A DNA stretch of 64,000 bases. Source: Methylopila sp. Yamaguchi. GTDB taxonomy: Bacteria > Pseudomonadota > Alphaproteobacteria > Rhizobiales > Methylopilaceae. Below, in pieces: positions 34,779-45,198 of this stretch. The notes under the pieces are model-generated. The model ran no database searches. It saw only the letters and a list, made by a program, of their open reading frames with translations, and was not told where the DNA came from. Where the stretch lies: the NCBI RefSeq assembly GCF_002897035.1, contig NZ_BAUX01000006.1, positions 177,284 to 241,283 of the forward strand, read 5' to 3'. Every line of letters begins with the position of its first letter. Within the stretch, counting starts at the first letter, position 1. A program made the translations under genes and the position numbers.

Positions 34779-36305
34779 ATGTTTCGTGGGGCCAAAACGG
34801 GTCTAGCCGCAGCGTGCTTGGCGGTCGGCCTCGCGACCGCCGCTCAGGCGTTCGAACCGGTTCGCACCGACCGGTTGGTGTCGAAGGTCGACGACACGAA
34901 AATCCTCGTCCATCTGCGGGAGTTGCAGGCGATTGCAGAGCGGCGCGGCGGCAATCGCGCCTCGGCAACTCTTGGATACCTCGACAGCGTCCGTTACGTC
35001 CGCAGCGCCCTGGCGGCGGCGGGCTACGACGCTCAGGCCCGACCGTTCGAGTTCGACCTGTTCACTGAGAACGCCCCACCGGTCTTCAACAGGATCGGGC
35101 CAGATCCGACCACGTTCACGCCCGACGTCGACTTTGCGACCGCGGAGTACTCCGGGAAGGGCGACGTCCGTGGATTGGTCGCGCGGGTGGGGCATACTCA
35201 GGTGCCGCCGCCCGCCGAACCGGGCTCGACAAGCGGGTGTCTGGCGCGTGATTTCAACGCCGTGTCGGGCCGCATCGCGCTGATCCAGCGCGGCACGTGC
35301 TCGTTCCTTCAGAAGGTGCGGCTGGCGGAGGCCGCCGGCGCAATCGGCGCAATCATCTTCAACGAAGGGCAGCCCGGGAGGGACGACCTTCTCGTCCCGA
35401 CGTTCAGCGAGCGGGTGGCGATTCCGGTGGTCGGCGCCACCTACGCGCTCGGGCGGCGACTCTACGAGCAGTCGTTCAACGGCGCCGTTCGTGTTCGGCT
35501 GGTGGTGGACGCAACCACGGAGACGGTCGCGAGCTACAACGTCATCGCCGAATTGCCGGGGCGCAACGCCGACCGGACCGTCGTGGTCGGCGCCCACCTC
35601 GACTCGGTCGCGGCGGGGCCGGGGATCAACGACAACGGCTCAGGCGCGGCGGCGCTGCTGACGATCGCAAGCGAGCTCAAGGCGCTCGGCCTCCAGCCGC
35701 AGAACACCGTCCGCTTCGCCTTCTGGGGCGGCGAGGAATCTGGCTTGCGCGGGTCGACGCACTACGTCACGCAACTGACGGACGCCCAGCGCGCGAAGAT
35801 CGCGTTGAACCTCAACTTCGATATGCTGGGTTCGCCGAACTTCGTGCGGTTCGTCTACGACGGCGACGGCTCGATCGGCGATCCCGGCCCGCCCGGCTCG
35901 GACATCATCGAGCAGGTCTTCACGGACTTCTTCGACAGCCGCAACCTTCCGAGCGCGCCGAGCTTGTTCGATGGACGCTCAGACTATTTCGCCTTCATCG
36001 AGGCCGGCATCCCTGCGGGCGGTCTGTTCTCCGGCGCGGAGGACCGGAAGTCGGCGGCCGAAGCGGAGCGGTTCGGAGGCGCGGCGGGCGAGCCCTATGA
36101 CGCCTGCTACCATCAGGCGTGCGACACGATCGCCAACGTGAACCCCGGCGTGCTCCGGCAGATGGCCAAGGCCGCCGCGCACGCGGTGTACACCTTCGCC
36201 ATGACCAAGGAAGACGTCCGGGCCGCCCCCACAGCCCGATCGTCTCAGCCTCGTCCGAACGCCGCCGCGAAGGCGGAGTACCGCGGGCCGAAGCTGGTGC
36301 GCTGA
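34779..36305 (+). CDS. Secreted M28 family zinc aminopeptidase with PA domain
   Basis: 508 residues with a signal peptide (GLAAACLAVGLATAAQA). Residues ~125-235 form a PA insert domain (ISGRIALIQRGTCSFLQKVR-type stretch, AAGAIGAIIFNE). The M28 core carries the two-zinc ligands: His and Asp in VVGAHLDSV and GINDNGSGAAALL, catalytic Glu pair in FWGGEESGLRGS, Asp in LNFDMLGSPN, and His in CYHQACDT. Domain order matches aminopeptidase S/Y types. It likely trims peptides outside the cytoplasm. GGGGA sits upstream of the chosen ATG; MGDR four codons earlier is possible. It has no evident tie to the flanking ilv genes. Confidence 0.88.
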   Translation: MFRGAKTGLAAACLAVGLATAAQAFEPVRTDRLVSKVDDTKILVHLRELQAIAERRGGNRASATLGYLDSVRYVRSALAAAGYDAQARPFEFDLFTENAPPVFNRIGPDPTTFTPDVDFATAEYSGKGDVRGLVARVGHTQVPPPAEPGSTSGCLARDFNAVSGRIALIQRGTCSFLQKVRLAEAAGAIGAIIFNEGQPGRDDLLVPTFSERVAIPVVGATYALGRRLYEQSFNGAVRVRLVVDATTETVASYNVIAELPGRNADRTVVVGAHLDSVAAGPGINDNGSGAAALLTIASELKALGLQPQNTVRFAFWGGEESGLRGSTHYVTQLTDAQRAKIALNLNFDMLGSPNFVRFVYDGDGSIGDPGPPGSDIIEQVFTDFFDSRNLPSAPSLFDGRSDYFAFIEAGIPAGGLFSGAEDRKSAAEAERFGGAAGEPYDACYHQACDTIANVNPGVLRQMAKAAAHAVYTFAMTKEDVRAAPTARSSQPRPNAAAKAEYRGPKLVR

Positions 36306-36420
36306 CGCCGGCGAGGCTCGCGCGCAGACGCGCCCTGGTCTGTACGGGGAAGACTTAGACCGGGCGTGGCTCGCGCGAGATCAGGCTTGCGCAGCCCGGC
36401 GGAATGGGCCATACGACCGA

Positions 36421-38143
<1,723 letters not shown>

Positions 38144-38151
38144 GACGCACA

Positions 38152-38181
38152 GAAGGGCCCGGAGCAGACTTTGGGCCCTTC
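38152..38181 (+). terminator. Hairpin after ilvC
   Basis: GAAGGGCCC pairs with GGGCCCTTC (9 bp) over a 12-base loop. No T tract follows, so it is either an atypical terminator or a 3'-end stabiliser. Confidence 0.5.
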
Positions 38182-38298
38182 GCCCCTCGGGCGCGGCGGA
38201 ATTGGATCGAGGCCTCGATCCTTCGTTGAACTGAGCGCCTTAACCGTCGTTCCACTTCTTCTGCGTGAGGATCGTCATCCCCTTCATTGGACCTGACG

Positions 38299-40212
38299 AT
38301 GCGCCTTCATAATAGCGAAGCCGTCGATCCGACCGAGGCGGCCTATCTTCGGGCCGTGCTCGAAGCCTACGCGCGCCAAGTCCCCGTTCTCTACGTCATC
38401 CTCACGATCAGCGCGGTCACCCTCGCGGCTTCGCATCTGCGCGTCGCGCCGCTGGCTCTCGCCGTGGCGGCGCCGGCGGTCCTCATCGCAATCTGCACGT
38501 TGCGGATCGTAACATGGGCGCGGCGCCGCAACCGGCCGATGGATTACCCCGCTGCGCGCAGGGCGTTGCGGACCGCGAACATCCTCGGTCCTGTGCTCGG
38601 CGCGGGCTTTCTCGGCTGGGCGCTCGCTCTGTTCCAATACAGCGACCCATTCCTGCAGGCCCACGTCATCTTCTTTTGCGGGTTCACCGTGGTGAGCTGC
38701 ATCTTCTGCCAGCTCCACGCACGAACGGCTGCGCTCGGCGTGACCCTGGCGGTCGTGCCGGCCTTGACGCTCTTCCTCCTAACGCGTGGTCAACCGACGC
38801 TCGTCGCGATCGGCGTCAATCTCGCGCTCGTCAGCGCGGCCATGGTGCGGATGCTCTTCGTGCACTCCCGAAGCTTCCGGGAGATGATCCTCGGTCAATT
38901 GGAAACGAAGCGGCTGAGCGACGAGAACTACCGCCTCGCCAATCTCGACAGTCTGACGTCGCTTCCCAATCGTCGTCGCTTCTTCGCGCGCCTCGACGAG
39001 GCGATCGAAAACGTAGGCAGTCGGGGGCGCTTCGTGGTGGGCGTCATCGACCTCGACGGGTTCAAGCCCATCAACGACCTCTACGGCCATATCGCGGGCG
39101 ACAAGGTGCTCATCGAAGCGGGGGACCGCTTGGCGGCGGCCGCGGGAGACGACACCTTCATCAGCAGGCTGGGCGGCGACGAGTTCGCGGTGATCTTCGC
39201 AGGGAGCGTCAGCGACGCCGAAGCGCTCGGTTTTGCGGAGCGGATGTGCGCGGCCTTGCAGGCCCCCTTTGCGCTTCAGGGCGGCTCGGCGAAGATCTCC
39301 GCGTCAGTGGGTCTGGTGTCCAGCGACCAATGCGGCGGGTCGGCGAAGCTGCTGTACGAGCGCGCGGATTACGCTCTCTATTTCGCCAAGGGCGCCCGGC
39401 GCGGCCATCCCGTGATGTTCTCTGCGGAGCACGAGACCGCGATCCGCCGATTCCACGCGGTCGAGCAGGCGCTCATGAGCGCGGACATCGACCGGGAGTT
39501 CTCGCTGAACTACCAGCCGATCGTCGATGCGCGCACCGGCAAGGTCGGTTCGCTCGAGGCCTTGGCGCGTTGGACGTCGCCGACGGCGGGGGTCGTGTCG
39601 CCGGCGGATTTCATCCCAGTCGCCGAGCGCAGCGAACTGATCAACTACATCACGCAGGCGCTGCTGCGGCGGGCGCTGGCCGACGCGGCCGCTTGGCCGG
39701 ATCACGTCGGCCTGTCCTTCAACCTTTCAGCGCGCGACCTCTCGCCCGAGGCCATGCTTGGGATCATAGGTTTGGTGCGGGCATCAGGACTTGATCCGAA
39801 ACGGCTCGTGTTCGAGATCACCGAGACGGCGGCCATGCGGGACTTCGCGCTCGCGGAAAGCGCGCTGAACGCCCTGCACGCCCTTGGCGTGGGCGTCGCG
39901 CTCGACGACTTCGGCGCCGGACATTCGAGCCTGACCTACGTGAGGCTTCTACCGCTGGACGAGATCAAGATCGACCGCGGCTTCATCCTCGACATCGAAC
40001 GCGACCCGACCTCGCGGGACATCACGAGGTCGATGGTCGATCTCTGTCGCAATCTGAAGCTCGCCTGCGTGATCGAGGGGGTGGAGACGGAAACCCAGCG
40101 CGACATCCTGACCGGGCTGGGGTGCCGGCTGATGCAAGGGTATCTCTTCAGTCCTCCGCTCAAGGCGGAGGACATCCCGCTCCGCCTCGGAGACGCGCTC
40201 CTCGCGGCCTGA
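38299..40212 (+). CDS. Membrane GGDEF-EAL c-di-GMP turnover protein
   Basis: 637 residues. Five or six membrane segments (about 30-185), then GGDEF (NLDSLTSLPNRRRFFARL, VIDLDGFKPINDLYGH, GGDEFAVIF) and EAL (SLEALARWTSP, FNLSARDLS, FEITETAAM, DDFGAGHSSLTYVRLLPLDE, IEGVETETQ, QGYLFSPP). Both active sites look intact. The inhibitory RxxD is missing (the place reads GDDT), unlike the diguanylate cyclase at 30.3 kb. It may act mainly as a phosphodiesterase with a GTP-binding GGDEF, or be bifunctional. The ATG is preferred over a TTG four codons upstream. Confidence 0.9.
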   Translation: MRLHNSEAVDPTEAAYLRAVLEAYARQVPVLYVILTISAVTLAASHLRVAPLALAVAAPAVLIAICTLRIVTWARRRNRPMDYPAARRALRTANILGPVLGAGFLGWALALFQYSDPFLQAHVIFFCGFTVVSCIFCQLHARTAALGVTLAVVPALTLFLLTRGQPTLVAIGVNLALVSAAMVRMLFVHSRSFREMILGQLETKRLSDENYRLANLDSLTSLPNRRRFFARLDEAIENVGSRGRFVVGVIDLDGFKPINDLYGHIAGDKVLIEAGDRLAAAAGDDTFISRLGGDEFAVIFAGSVSDAEALGFAERMCAALQAPFALQGGSAKISASVGLVSSDQCGGSAKLLYERADYALYFAKGARRGHPVMFSAEHETAIRRFHAVEQALMSADIDREFSLNYQPIVDARTGKVGSLEALARWTSPTAGVVSPADFIPVAERSELINYITQALLRRALADAAAWPDHVGLSFNLSARDLSPEAMLGIIGLVRASGLDPKRLVFEITETAAMRDFALAESALNALHALGVGVALDDFGAGHSSLTYVRLLPLDEIKIDRGFILDIERDPTSRDITRSMVDLCRNLKLACVIEGVETETQRDILTGLGCRLMQGYLFSPPLKAEDIPLRLGDALLAA

Positions 40213-40215
40213 CCG

Positions 40216-41112
40216 TCAGCCGATGGAAAGCTCCGGCGCCTCACGCAGCTTCGCGGCGTCGCGCAGAGGCGGCGCGCCGAACAAGCGGCTGTACTCCCGT
40301 GAGAACTGAGAGGGGCTGTCGTAGCCGACGGCGTGACCGGCCGAGGCCGCGTCCCGGGCCTGGCTCAGGATCAGCCGTCGGGCCTCCTGCAGCCGCAGCT
40401 GTTTCTGGTACTGCAGCGGGCTCATCGCGGTCACCGTCTTGAAATGCGCGTGCAAGGCGGAGGGGCTCATGCCGGCGGCGTCGCACACCGAGTCGATGCG
40501 GAACGGCTCGCGGAAATTGCGCCGAATCCAGTCGATCGCCCGGTTCACTTGGCCGAGCTTGCTGTCGGCCAGCGCGATCTGGCGCAGCCGCGACGCCTGA
40601 TCGCCCGTCATGAGGCGGTAAAGGATCTCTTTCTCGACAAGCGGGGCGAGGGCGCCGATGTCGTCCGGCTGATCCAGCAGCCGCGTCAGGCGCACGACGG
40701 CGTCGATCAGGTCCGGCGTCATCCGCGCAAGCCCTAAACCCGGCCCGGCGGGAAGGTCGCGGCGGTCCAATCCGTGCTCGATCATCATCGCGCTTAAAGC
40801 TGCGGGATCGAGATCCAGACGCAGCCCGAGGTACGGCTCGGCGTCCGACGCTTCGGTGACCTGCGCGACAATGGGCAGATCGACCGAGACGACCAGATAG
40901 CGCGCAGGATCGTAGCCGTAGATCGCGCCGTTCAGCATCACCTGCTTGCGGCCTTGGGCGATGATGCAGAACGCGGGCTCGTAAAGGGCGTGGACGGGCT
41001 CGGTCGGCTGTGAGGACCGAAACAGCGAAAGGCGCGGGACCGCCGTCGCGGTGACGCCGTCTTCCGTGGCGTATCGCGCAATCATCGCCGCGAGTTCGGT
41101 GGTGTCGGCCAT
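40216..41112 (-). CDS. AraC family transcriptional regulator (AraC_N type)
   Basis: 298 residues. The N-terminal half is the AraC_N type arm (VPRLSLFRSSQPTEPVHALYEPAFCIIAQGRKQVMLN, then RYLVVSVDLPIVAQV), and the C-terminal half is the double helix-turn-helix (MSPSALHAHFKTVTAMSPLQYQKQLRLQEARRLIL, VGYDSPSQFSREYSRLFGAPP). Such proteins often control a neighbouring oxidoreductase; none is adjacent, and the gene faces dedA divergently over 290 bp. The start is taken at MADTTEL. Confidence 0.88.
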   Translation of the reverse strand: MADTTELAAMIARYATEDGVTATAVPRLSLFRSSQPTEPVHALYEPAFCIIAQGRKQVMLNGAIYGYDPARYLVVSVDLPIVAQVTEASDAEPYLGLRLDLDPAALSAMMIEHGLDRRDLPAGPGLGLARMTPDLIDAVVRLTRLLDQPDDIGALAPLVEKEILYRLMTGDQASRLRQIALADSKLGQVNRAIDWIRRNFREPFRIDSVCDAAGMSPSALHAHFKTVTAMSPLQYQKQLRLQEARRLILSQARDAASAGHAVGYDSPSQFSREYSRLFGAPPLRDAAKLREAPELSIG

Positions 41113-41402
41113 CGCCGCATCTCCTTGTCGATCCCCGCCGCGTGCTCGGATCGCAGCGCCGGAGGATTGCATCGTCGCGCCGCAACATAGGAGGGCGACG
41201 CGAGCCTAGGCTAGAGCCGCGCCATCACGTTCGGAGGATCGTGCAAGATTTCCGGAGGATCGGGGCGTCGGCGCGTCGTGTACCGGAACATGCGACCCGA
41301 CCGCTCGGTAAAGCGATCGTTTCTTCCGCTCGCGTTGCGTCGCTGACGAAAACGGGGGAGAAACGCCGGCTTCTCCGCCACCCTCGAGATCCCCGGCCCC
41401 CA

Positions 41403-41924
41403 ATGACCTTCGACAGCGTGATGACGACGGTGCTCGAGTTCGTGCGGGAGCACGAAGCCTGGGCGCCGGTGATCGTATTCGTTCTCGCCTTCCTCGAATC
41501 GATCGTCGGGCTGTCGCTCGCGGTTCCCTCGACGCCGCTGTTCGTCGGCGTCGGCGCGTTGATCGGCGCAAGCAACATCGCGTTCTGGCCGATCTTCGCA
41601 GGCGTCGCGCTTGGCGGCTTTCTGGGGGACTGGGCGTCCTATGCGCTCGGCTATCGCCTGAAGGACCGGGTGCTGGAATGGAAGACGATCAAAAGCCGGC
41701 CAGAGATCATTCATCGTACGCAGCACTTCGTGCAGAAGTGGGGCGCGCCGGGCGTGTTCGTCGGCCGCTTCATCAGCCCCATCCGGTCCTTCGTGCCTTT
41801 CGTCGCCGGCATGTTCGAGATGGGGCAGGTTCGCTTTCAGGCGGCGAACGCCAGTTCCGCGGTTGTCTGGGCCTACATCCTGCTCGCGCCAGGCGGCGTC
41901 TTCCTGCGCGACTACTTCGCCTGA
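41403..41924 (+). CDS. DedA family membrane protein
   Basis: 173 residues with four to five membrane segments. The DedA (SNARE-associated/VTT) signature is present: FLESIVGLSLAVPSTPLFVGVGALIG, GVALGGFLGDWASYALGYRLKD, and the Arg-containing VGRFISPIRSFVPFVAGMFEM. DedA proteins work in polyprenyl-phosphate or phospholipid recycling across the membrane. The 290-bp gap to AraC upstream holds no clear sites. Confidence 0.88.
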   Translation: MTFDSVMTTVLEFVREHEAWAPVIVFVLAFLESIVGLSLAVPSTPLFVGVGALIGASNIAFWPIFAGVALGGFLGDWASYALGYRLKDRVLEWKTIKSRPEIIHRTQHFVQKWGAPGVFVGRFISPIRSFVPFVAGMFEMGQVRFQAANASSAVVWAYILLAPGGVFLRDYFA

Positions 41925-42020
41925 CGCATCAGCGCGGACGATCGTCGCAATCACCGATCGGAACTCGACGGGCCGGCGGGAGCGGCGCTAGAACCGGCGC
42001 GGCAAGAGCGGGGCGCGCTG

Positions 42021-42869
42021 ATGAACATCCTGTCGATCCAGTCTCACGTCGCCTATGGCCACGTCGGCAACGCCTCCGCGGCGTTCCCGATGCAGCGTCT
42101 CGGCCATGAGGTCTGGGCGATCAACACCGTGCAGTTCTCGAATCACACGGGTTACGGCGCCTGGCGCGGCCCCGTGTTTCCCGCCGAGGCCATCCGCGAG
42201 GTGGTGACCGGCGTCGAGGAGCGGGGGGTCCTGCCGTCCTGCGGCGGGGTGCTGTCCGGCTACATGGGCGACGCGGCGATCGGCGAGGCGATCCTCGACG
42301 CGGTCGGCCGCGTGCGCGCGGCGAACCCCGAAGCGCTCTACTGCTGCGATCCGGTGATCGGCGACGTCGGCCGCGGCGTGTTCGTGCGGCCGGGCATTCC
42401 GGAGTTCATGCGGGACCGCGCCCTGCCGGCCGCGGACGTCGTTACTCCAAACCAGTTCGAACTGGAGTACCTGACCGGCGTCACGATCGGCTCGCTCGGC
42501 GCGGCCGTCGCCGCAGTCGACGCCCTGAGGGCGCGGGGCCCGAGGGCGGCGCTGGTCACCAGCCTGCGGACGCCCGAAACGCCGGAGGACGCGATCGATC
42601 TGCTCGCGGTCGACGGGGAGGGCGCCTTCCGCCTCCGCACCCCGCTGCTGCCGCTCTCGGTAAACGGCGCGGGCGACGCGATCGCGGCCCTGTTTTTCGT
42701 GCATCTGTCCACGACCGGCTCGGCCGCACAGGCGCTGTCGCTTGCGGGATCGTCCGTCTACGGACTGCTGAAAGCCACCGCCGAGGCCGGCTCCCGCGAG
42801 ATCCTCACGATCGCTGCGCAAGACGAGTTCGTGCGCCCGAGCCGGCTGTTCCAGCCAGAGCGGGTGTAG
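42021..42869 (+). CDS. pdxY: Pyridoxal kinase PdxY
   Basis: 282 residues. PdxY phosphorylates pyridoxal in the PLP salvage pathway. The opening [34 protein letters not shown] and [11 protein letters not shown] match PdxY closely, and the anion hole with catalytic Asp is in [26 protein letters not shown] and [13 protein letters not shown] are ribokinase-fold markers. A PhzF-family gene follows 67 bp downstream on the same strand. Confidence 0.93.
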   Translation: MNILSIQSHVAYGHVGNASAAFPMQRLGHEVWAINTVQFSNHTGYGAWRGPVFPAEAIREVVTGVEERGVLPSCGGVLSGYMGDAAIGEAILDAVGRVRAANPEALYCCDPVIGDVGRGVFVRPGIPEFMRDRALPAADVVTPNQFELEYLTGVTIGSLGAAVAAVDALRARGPRAALVTSLRTPETPEDAIDLLAVDGEGAFRLRTPLLPLSVNGAGDAIAALFFVHLSTTGSAAQALSLAGSSVYGLLKATAEAGSREILTIAAQDEFVRPSRLFQPERV

Positions 42870-42936
42870 AGCGGCGTAGCGGGCAAAGCGCCGCGCCGGT
42901 TTCCCGCAGGCTATGGGTCTTCAGGAGGAGGTTTTC

Positions 42937-43839
42937 ATGGGCCGTCGGTATGTGATTCTCGACGTCTTCGCCGATCGTCCCTTTGCAGGGAACCCGCTCG
43001 CCGTGGTGCTCGACACGGAAGGCCTGGACGCCGCCGGGATGCAAGTGATCGCGCGCGAGTTCAACCTCTCGGAGACGGTGTTCCTGCTGCCGGCGGAGGT
43101 CGACGGCCGGAAGGCGCGGCTGCGCATCTTCATGCCGCACAAGGAGTTGCCCTTCGCAGGCCATCCAACCGTTGGCGCAGCCGTACTTCTCGGCCTTTTG
43201 ACGGGCGTCGGCGCCAAGGGCGCGGAAGGCGCGTTCGAGGTGGAGGAGGCGATCGGCGTCATCGATTGCCGTGTGCTGCTGACGAGCAAGACCGCTGGCC
43301 GCGCTACGTTCACCCTGCCAAGGCTCCCTACCTCCGCCGGCGAGCCGTCGTCGGAGGAGGCGGCCGCGGCCGCGCTCGGAATCGAGGCGGCGGACATCGG
43401 CTTCGGCGCTCATAAGCTGGCGCGGTTCTCGGCGGGCAATCCCTTCACCTTCGTACCGGTGAAAGACGCCGCCACTGTCGCCCGCGTGCAGGCGGACAGC
43501 GCGCTGTGGGCGAGCGCATTCGGGGACGACCGGAATTCAGCGGTCTTCGTCTACACTCGCGAGACGGCCGACGCCGCCAATAGTTTTCACGCTCGTATGC
43601 TCGAGCCGGCGATCACCGAAGATCCGGCGACAGGCTCCGCCGCAGCCGCATTTGCCGGCGTCGTCATGGCGTTCGAAAGACCTGCGGATGGCGCTCACCT
43701 CATCAAGATCGAGCAAGGCTACGAAATGGGCCGCCCCAGCTCGATCGAACTCGGGCTTGATGTCGCCGGCGGCCAACTTGTGACCGCATCGGTCGGCGGA
43801 TCGGCCGTCGTCGTCGCGGAGGGAACGCTGCTCGGCTGA
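42937..43839 (+). CDS. PhzF family isomerase-like protein
   Basis: 300 residues with an excellent ribosome site (AGGAGGAG). The PhzF fold shows in YVILDVFADRPFAGNPLAVVLD, the catalytic Glu in FNLSETVFLLP, PHKELPFAGHPTVGAA, and EDPATGSAAAAFAG. Known members are phenazine isomerase PhzF and epimerases of unknown substrate; there are no phenazine genes here, so the substrate is open. It may be in an operon with pdxY. Confidence 0.9.
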   Translation: MGRRYVILDVFADRPFAGNPLAVVLDTEGLDAAGMQVIAREFNLSETVFLLPAEVDGRKARLRIFMPHKELPFAGHPTVGAAVLLGLLTGVGAKGAEGAFEVEEAIGVIDCRVLLTSKTAGRATFTLPRLPTSAGEPSSEEAAAAALGIEAADIGFGAHKLARFSAGNPFTFVPVKDAATVARVQADSALWASAFGDDRNSAVFVYTRETADAANSFHARMLEPAITEDPATGSAAAAFAGVVMAFERPADGAHLIKIEQGYEMGRPSSIELGLDVAGGQLVTASVGGSAVVVAEGTLLG

Positions 43840-43918
43840 CGCGGGAGCAGTAGCAGAGAGGGAATTTTTAGAGATGTAGGCGTCTGAATGGTCCGGAAGA
43901 GACCAAGAGACCTCCACG

Positions 43919-44908
43919 ATGCGGCCGAAAGAACCGGACAGCGCGCGCCGACGGCTATTTGCGGCCCTGGCGCTTAACTACGCGCTCACGCTTTTAGCTC
44001 TCGCCGCGAGCAACGTGTCGGTCGATTACCGCTCGTTTATAGCATTCACCCTCTGCATTATGCCCTTCTTGGCGCTTTCGGCGTTCGCGCACTGGCGGGA
44101 AGCGCCGCGGTTGGGCGACGCGCTCGCTGTGTTCGCGGTGGGTCTATTGGCGATGTCGCCAACACTTGCGCTCACCTACGCAGCCATCGGAGCGGCGCAG
44201 CCGCTGGCCGACGCGACCCTGGCGAGGTGGGACGCCGCGATCGGTTTCAATTGGCGCGCGTTCATCGCCTTCGTCGATTCACGCCCATGGCTCGCTGAAA
44301 GCCTGCGGTACTCCTATTCCGCTTTCAGTCCCCAAATGCTGCTCATCCCCGTTTGCCTCGCGCTTGCGGGGCAAACCCCACGCGCCTGCGCGTTGGTCTT
44401 CGCCTTCATGGTCCTCTGCGCTTCGGCGTCGCTGGTCAGCGTGTGGTTCCCCGCAACGGGAGCTTACGCCACCTACGGCGTCGGCCACGCGGACATGAAA
44501 AGCATCAACACCTGGTACAGCTTCGCGTTCTTGGACCAATTCAACGGCGTGCGGAACGATCCGACGTTCGTGCTGAGCCTGAACCATGCCGCAGGAATAC
44601 TCACCTTTCCTTCGGTTCACGCCGGCGTTGCAGCCTTGTGCGTTTGGGGCGCATGGCGGAGCCCGACCTTTCGCTGGCCGGCGCTGGCTCTCAACGTGGC
44701 GATGGCTGCCGCCGCCGTCTCGCACGCAAGCCACTATGCCGTGGACGTCATCGCAGGCGTAACGCTCGCAGCCTGTTCTGCGGTGATCGCGAAACGCCTC
44801 TTCTTGCGGTCGGAAGCTTCCGACCGCGCGATACCGGCCGCTGCACAGCCCTCGCTGGCCCGGTCTCCCGCGGGGTTACCCGTTGATCGCCGCGTGCAAC
44901 GAGCGTAA
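43919..44908 (+). CDS. PAP2-superfamily membrane protein
   Basis: 329 residues with about eight hydrophobic segments. PAP2 phosphatase motifs appear in the C-terminal half: the SGH-like motif is FPSVHAGVAALCVWG and the final motif is SHASHYAVDVIAGV, both with the catalytic His. The large GVGHADMKSIN and SFAFLDQFNGVR loop resembles the Aur1/Ipt1-like PAP2_3 group, which act on lipid phosphates or inositol-phosphate lipids. The first motif (KxxxxxxRP) is not obvious. Its last codons overlap the proposed leuA promoter. Confidence 0.8.
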   Translation: MRPKEPDSARRRLFAALALNYALTLLALAASNVSVDYRSFIAFTLCIMPFLALSAFAHWREAPRLGDALAVFAVGLLAMSPTLALTYAAIGAAQPLADATLARWDAAIGFNWRAFIAFVDSRPWLAESLRYSYSAFSPQMLLIPVCLALAGQTPRACALVFAFMVLCASASLVSVWFPATGAYATYGVGHADMKSINTWYSFAFLDQFNGVRNDPTFVLSLNHAAGILTFPSVHAGVAALCVWGAWRSPTFRWPALALNVAMAAAAVSHASHYAVDVIAGVTLAACSAVIAKRLFLRSEASDRAIPAAAQPSLARSPAGLPVDRRVQRA

Positions 44909-44911
44909 ACG
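44883..44911 (+). promoter_or_regulatory. Candidate sigma70-type promoter of leuA
   Basis: TTGATC, 17 bases, TAAACG, lying across the end of the PAP2 gene. It would give a leader of about 280 nt before leuA, with room for the leader peptide. Confidence 0.45.
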
Positions 44912-44966
44912 TGGCCTTCGCGCCGGCTGCGTCCGGCGTTTGCTTTGCGGACTTCGGACAGGCGTC

Positions 44967-45068
44967 ATGCGCGCGAGCGGCGACATCATCGTGGATCGGA
45001 CGACGGCCGTCGCGGCCGACGCCTCCGCGCGCCCGTTCGCCGGCCGACTTCTCCTTACGCGCCCCTGA
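44967..45068 (+). CDS. Candidate leuA leader peptide
   Basis: A 33-codon frame from ATG ending GRLLLTRP, with three Leu codons in a row (CTT CTC CTT, 45048-45056) four codons from the stop. It sits between a plausible promoter and leuA, so it looks like a leucine attenuator peptide. The ribosome site is weak (CAGG) and the start is uncertain; an in-frame GTG at codon 9 could serve instead. Confidence 0.5.
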   Translation: MRASGDIIVDRTTAVAADASARPFAGRLLLTRP

Positions 45069-45104
45069 GGGCCGGCCGGGCTTTGTCGCCCTGGCGCTCA
45101 GGGG
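45039..45104 (+). promoter_or_regulatory. Alternative hairpins of the leuA leader
   Basis: Two mutually exclusive pairings are visible. CGCCGGCC in the leader-peptide codons (around 45039) can pair with GGCCGGCC after the stop (around 45070), while CCCCTGAG (45062-45069) pairs exactly with CTCAGGGG (45097-45104) and encloses an inner GGGC/GCCC stem. There is no T tract, so the effect might be Rho-dependent or on translation. Confidence 0.4.
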
Positions 45105-45198
45105 ACGCCGAGACCCGACCCAGCACGCGACGCCGCGAGCCCGCTGACGGCCACATCTGAGCCGGCCGAGCCGCCCGGATCCCGAAGGACCTATTCCG

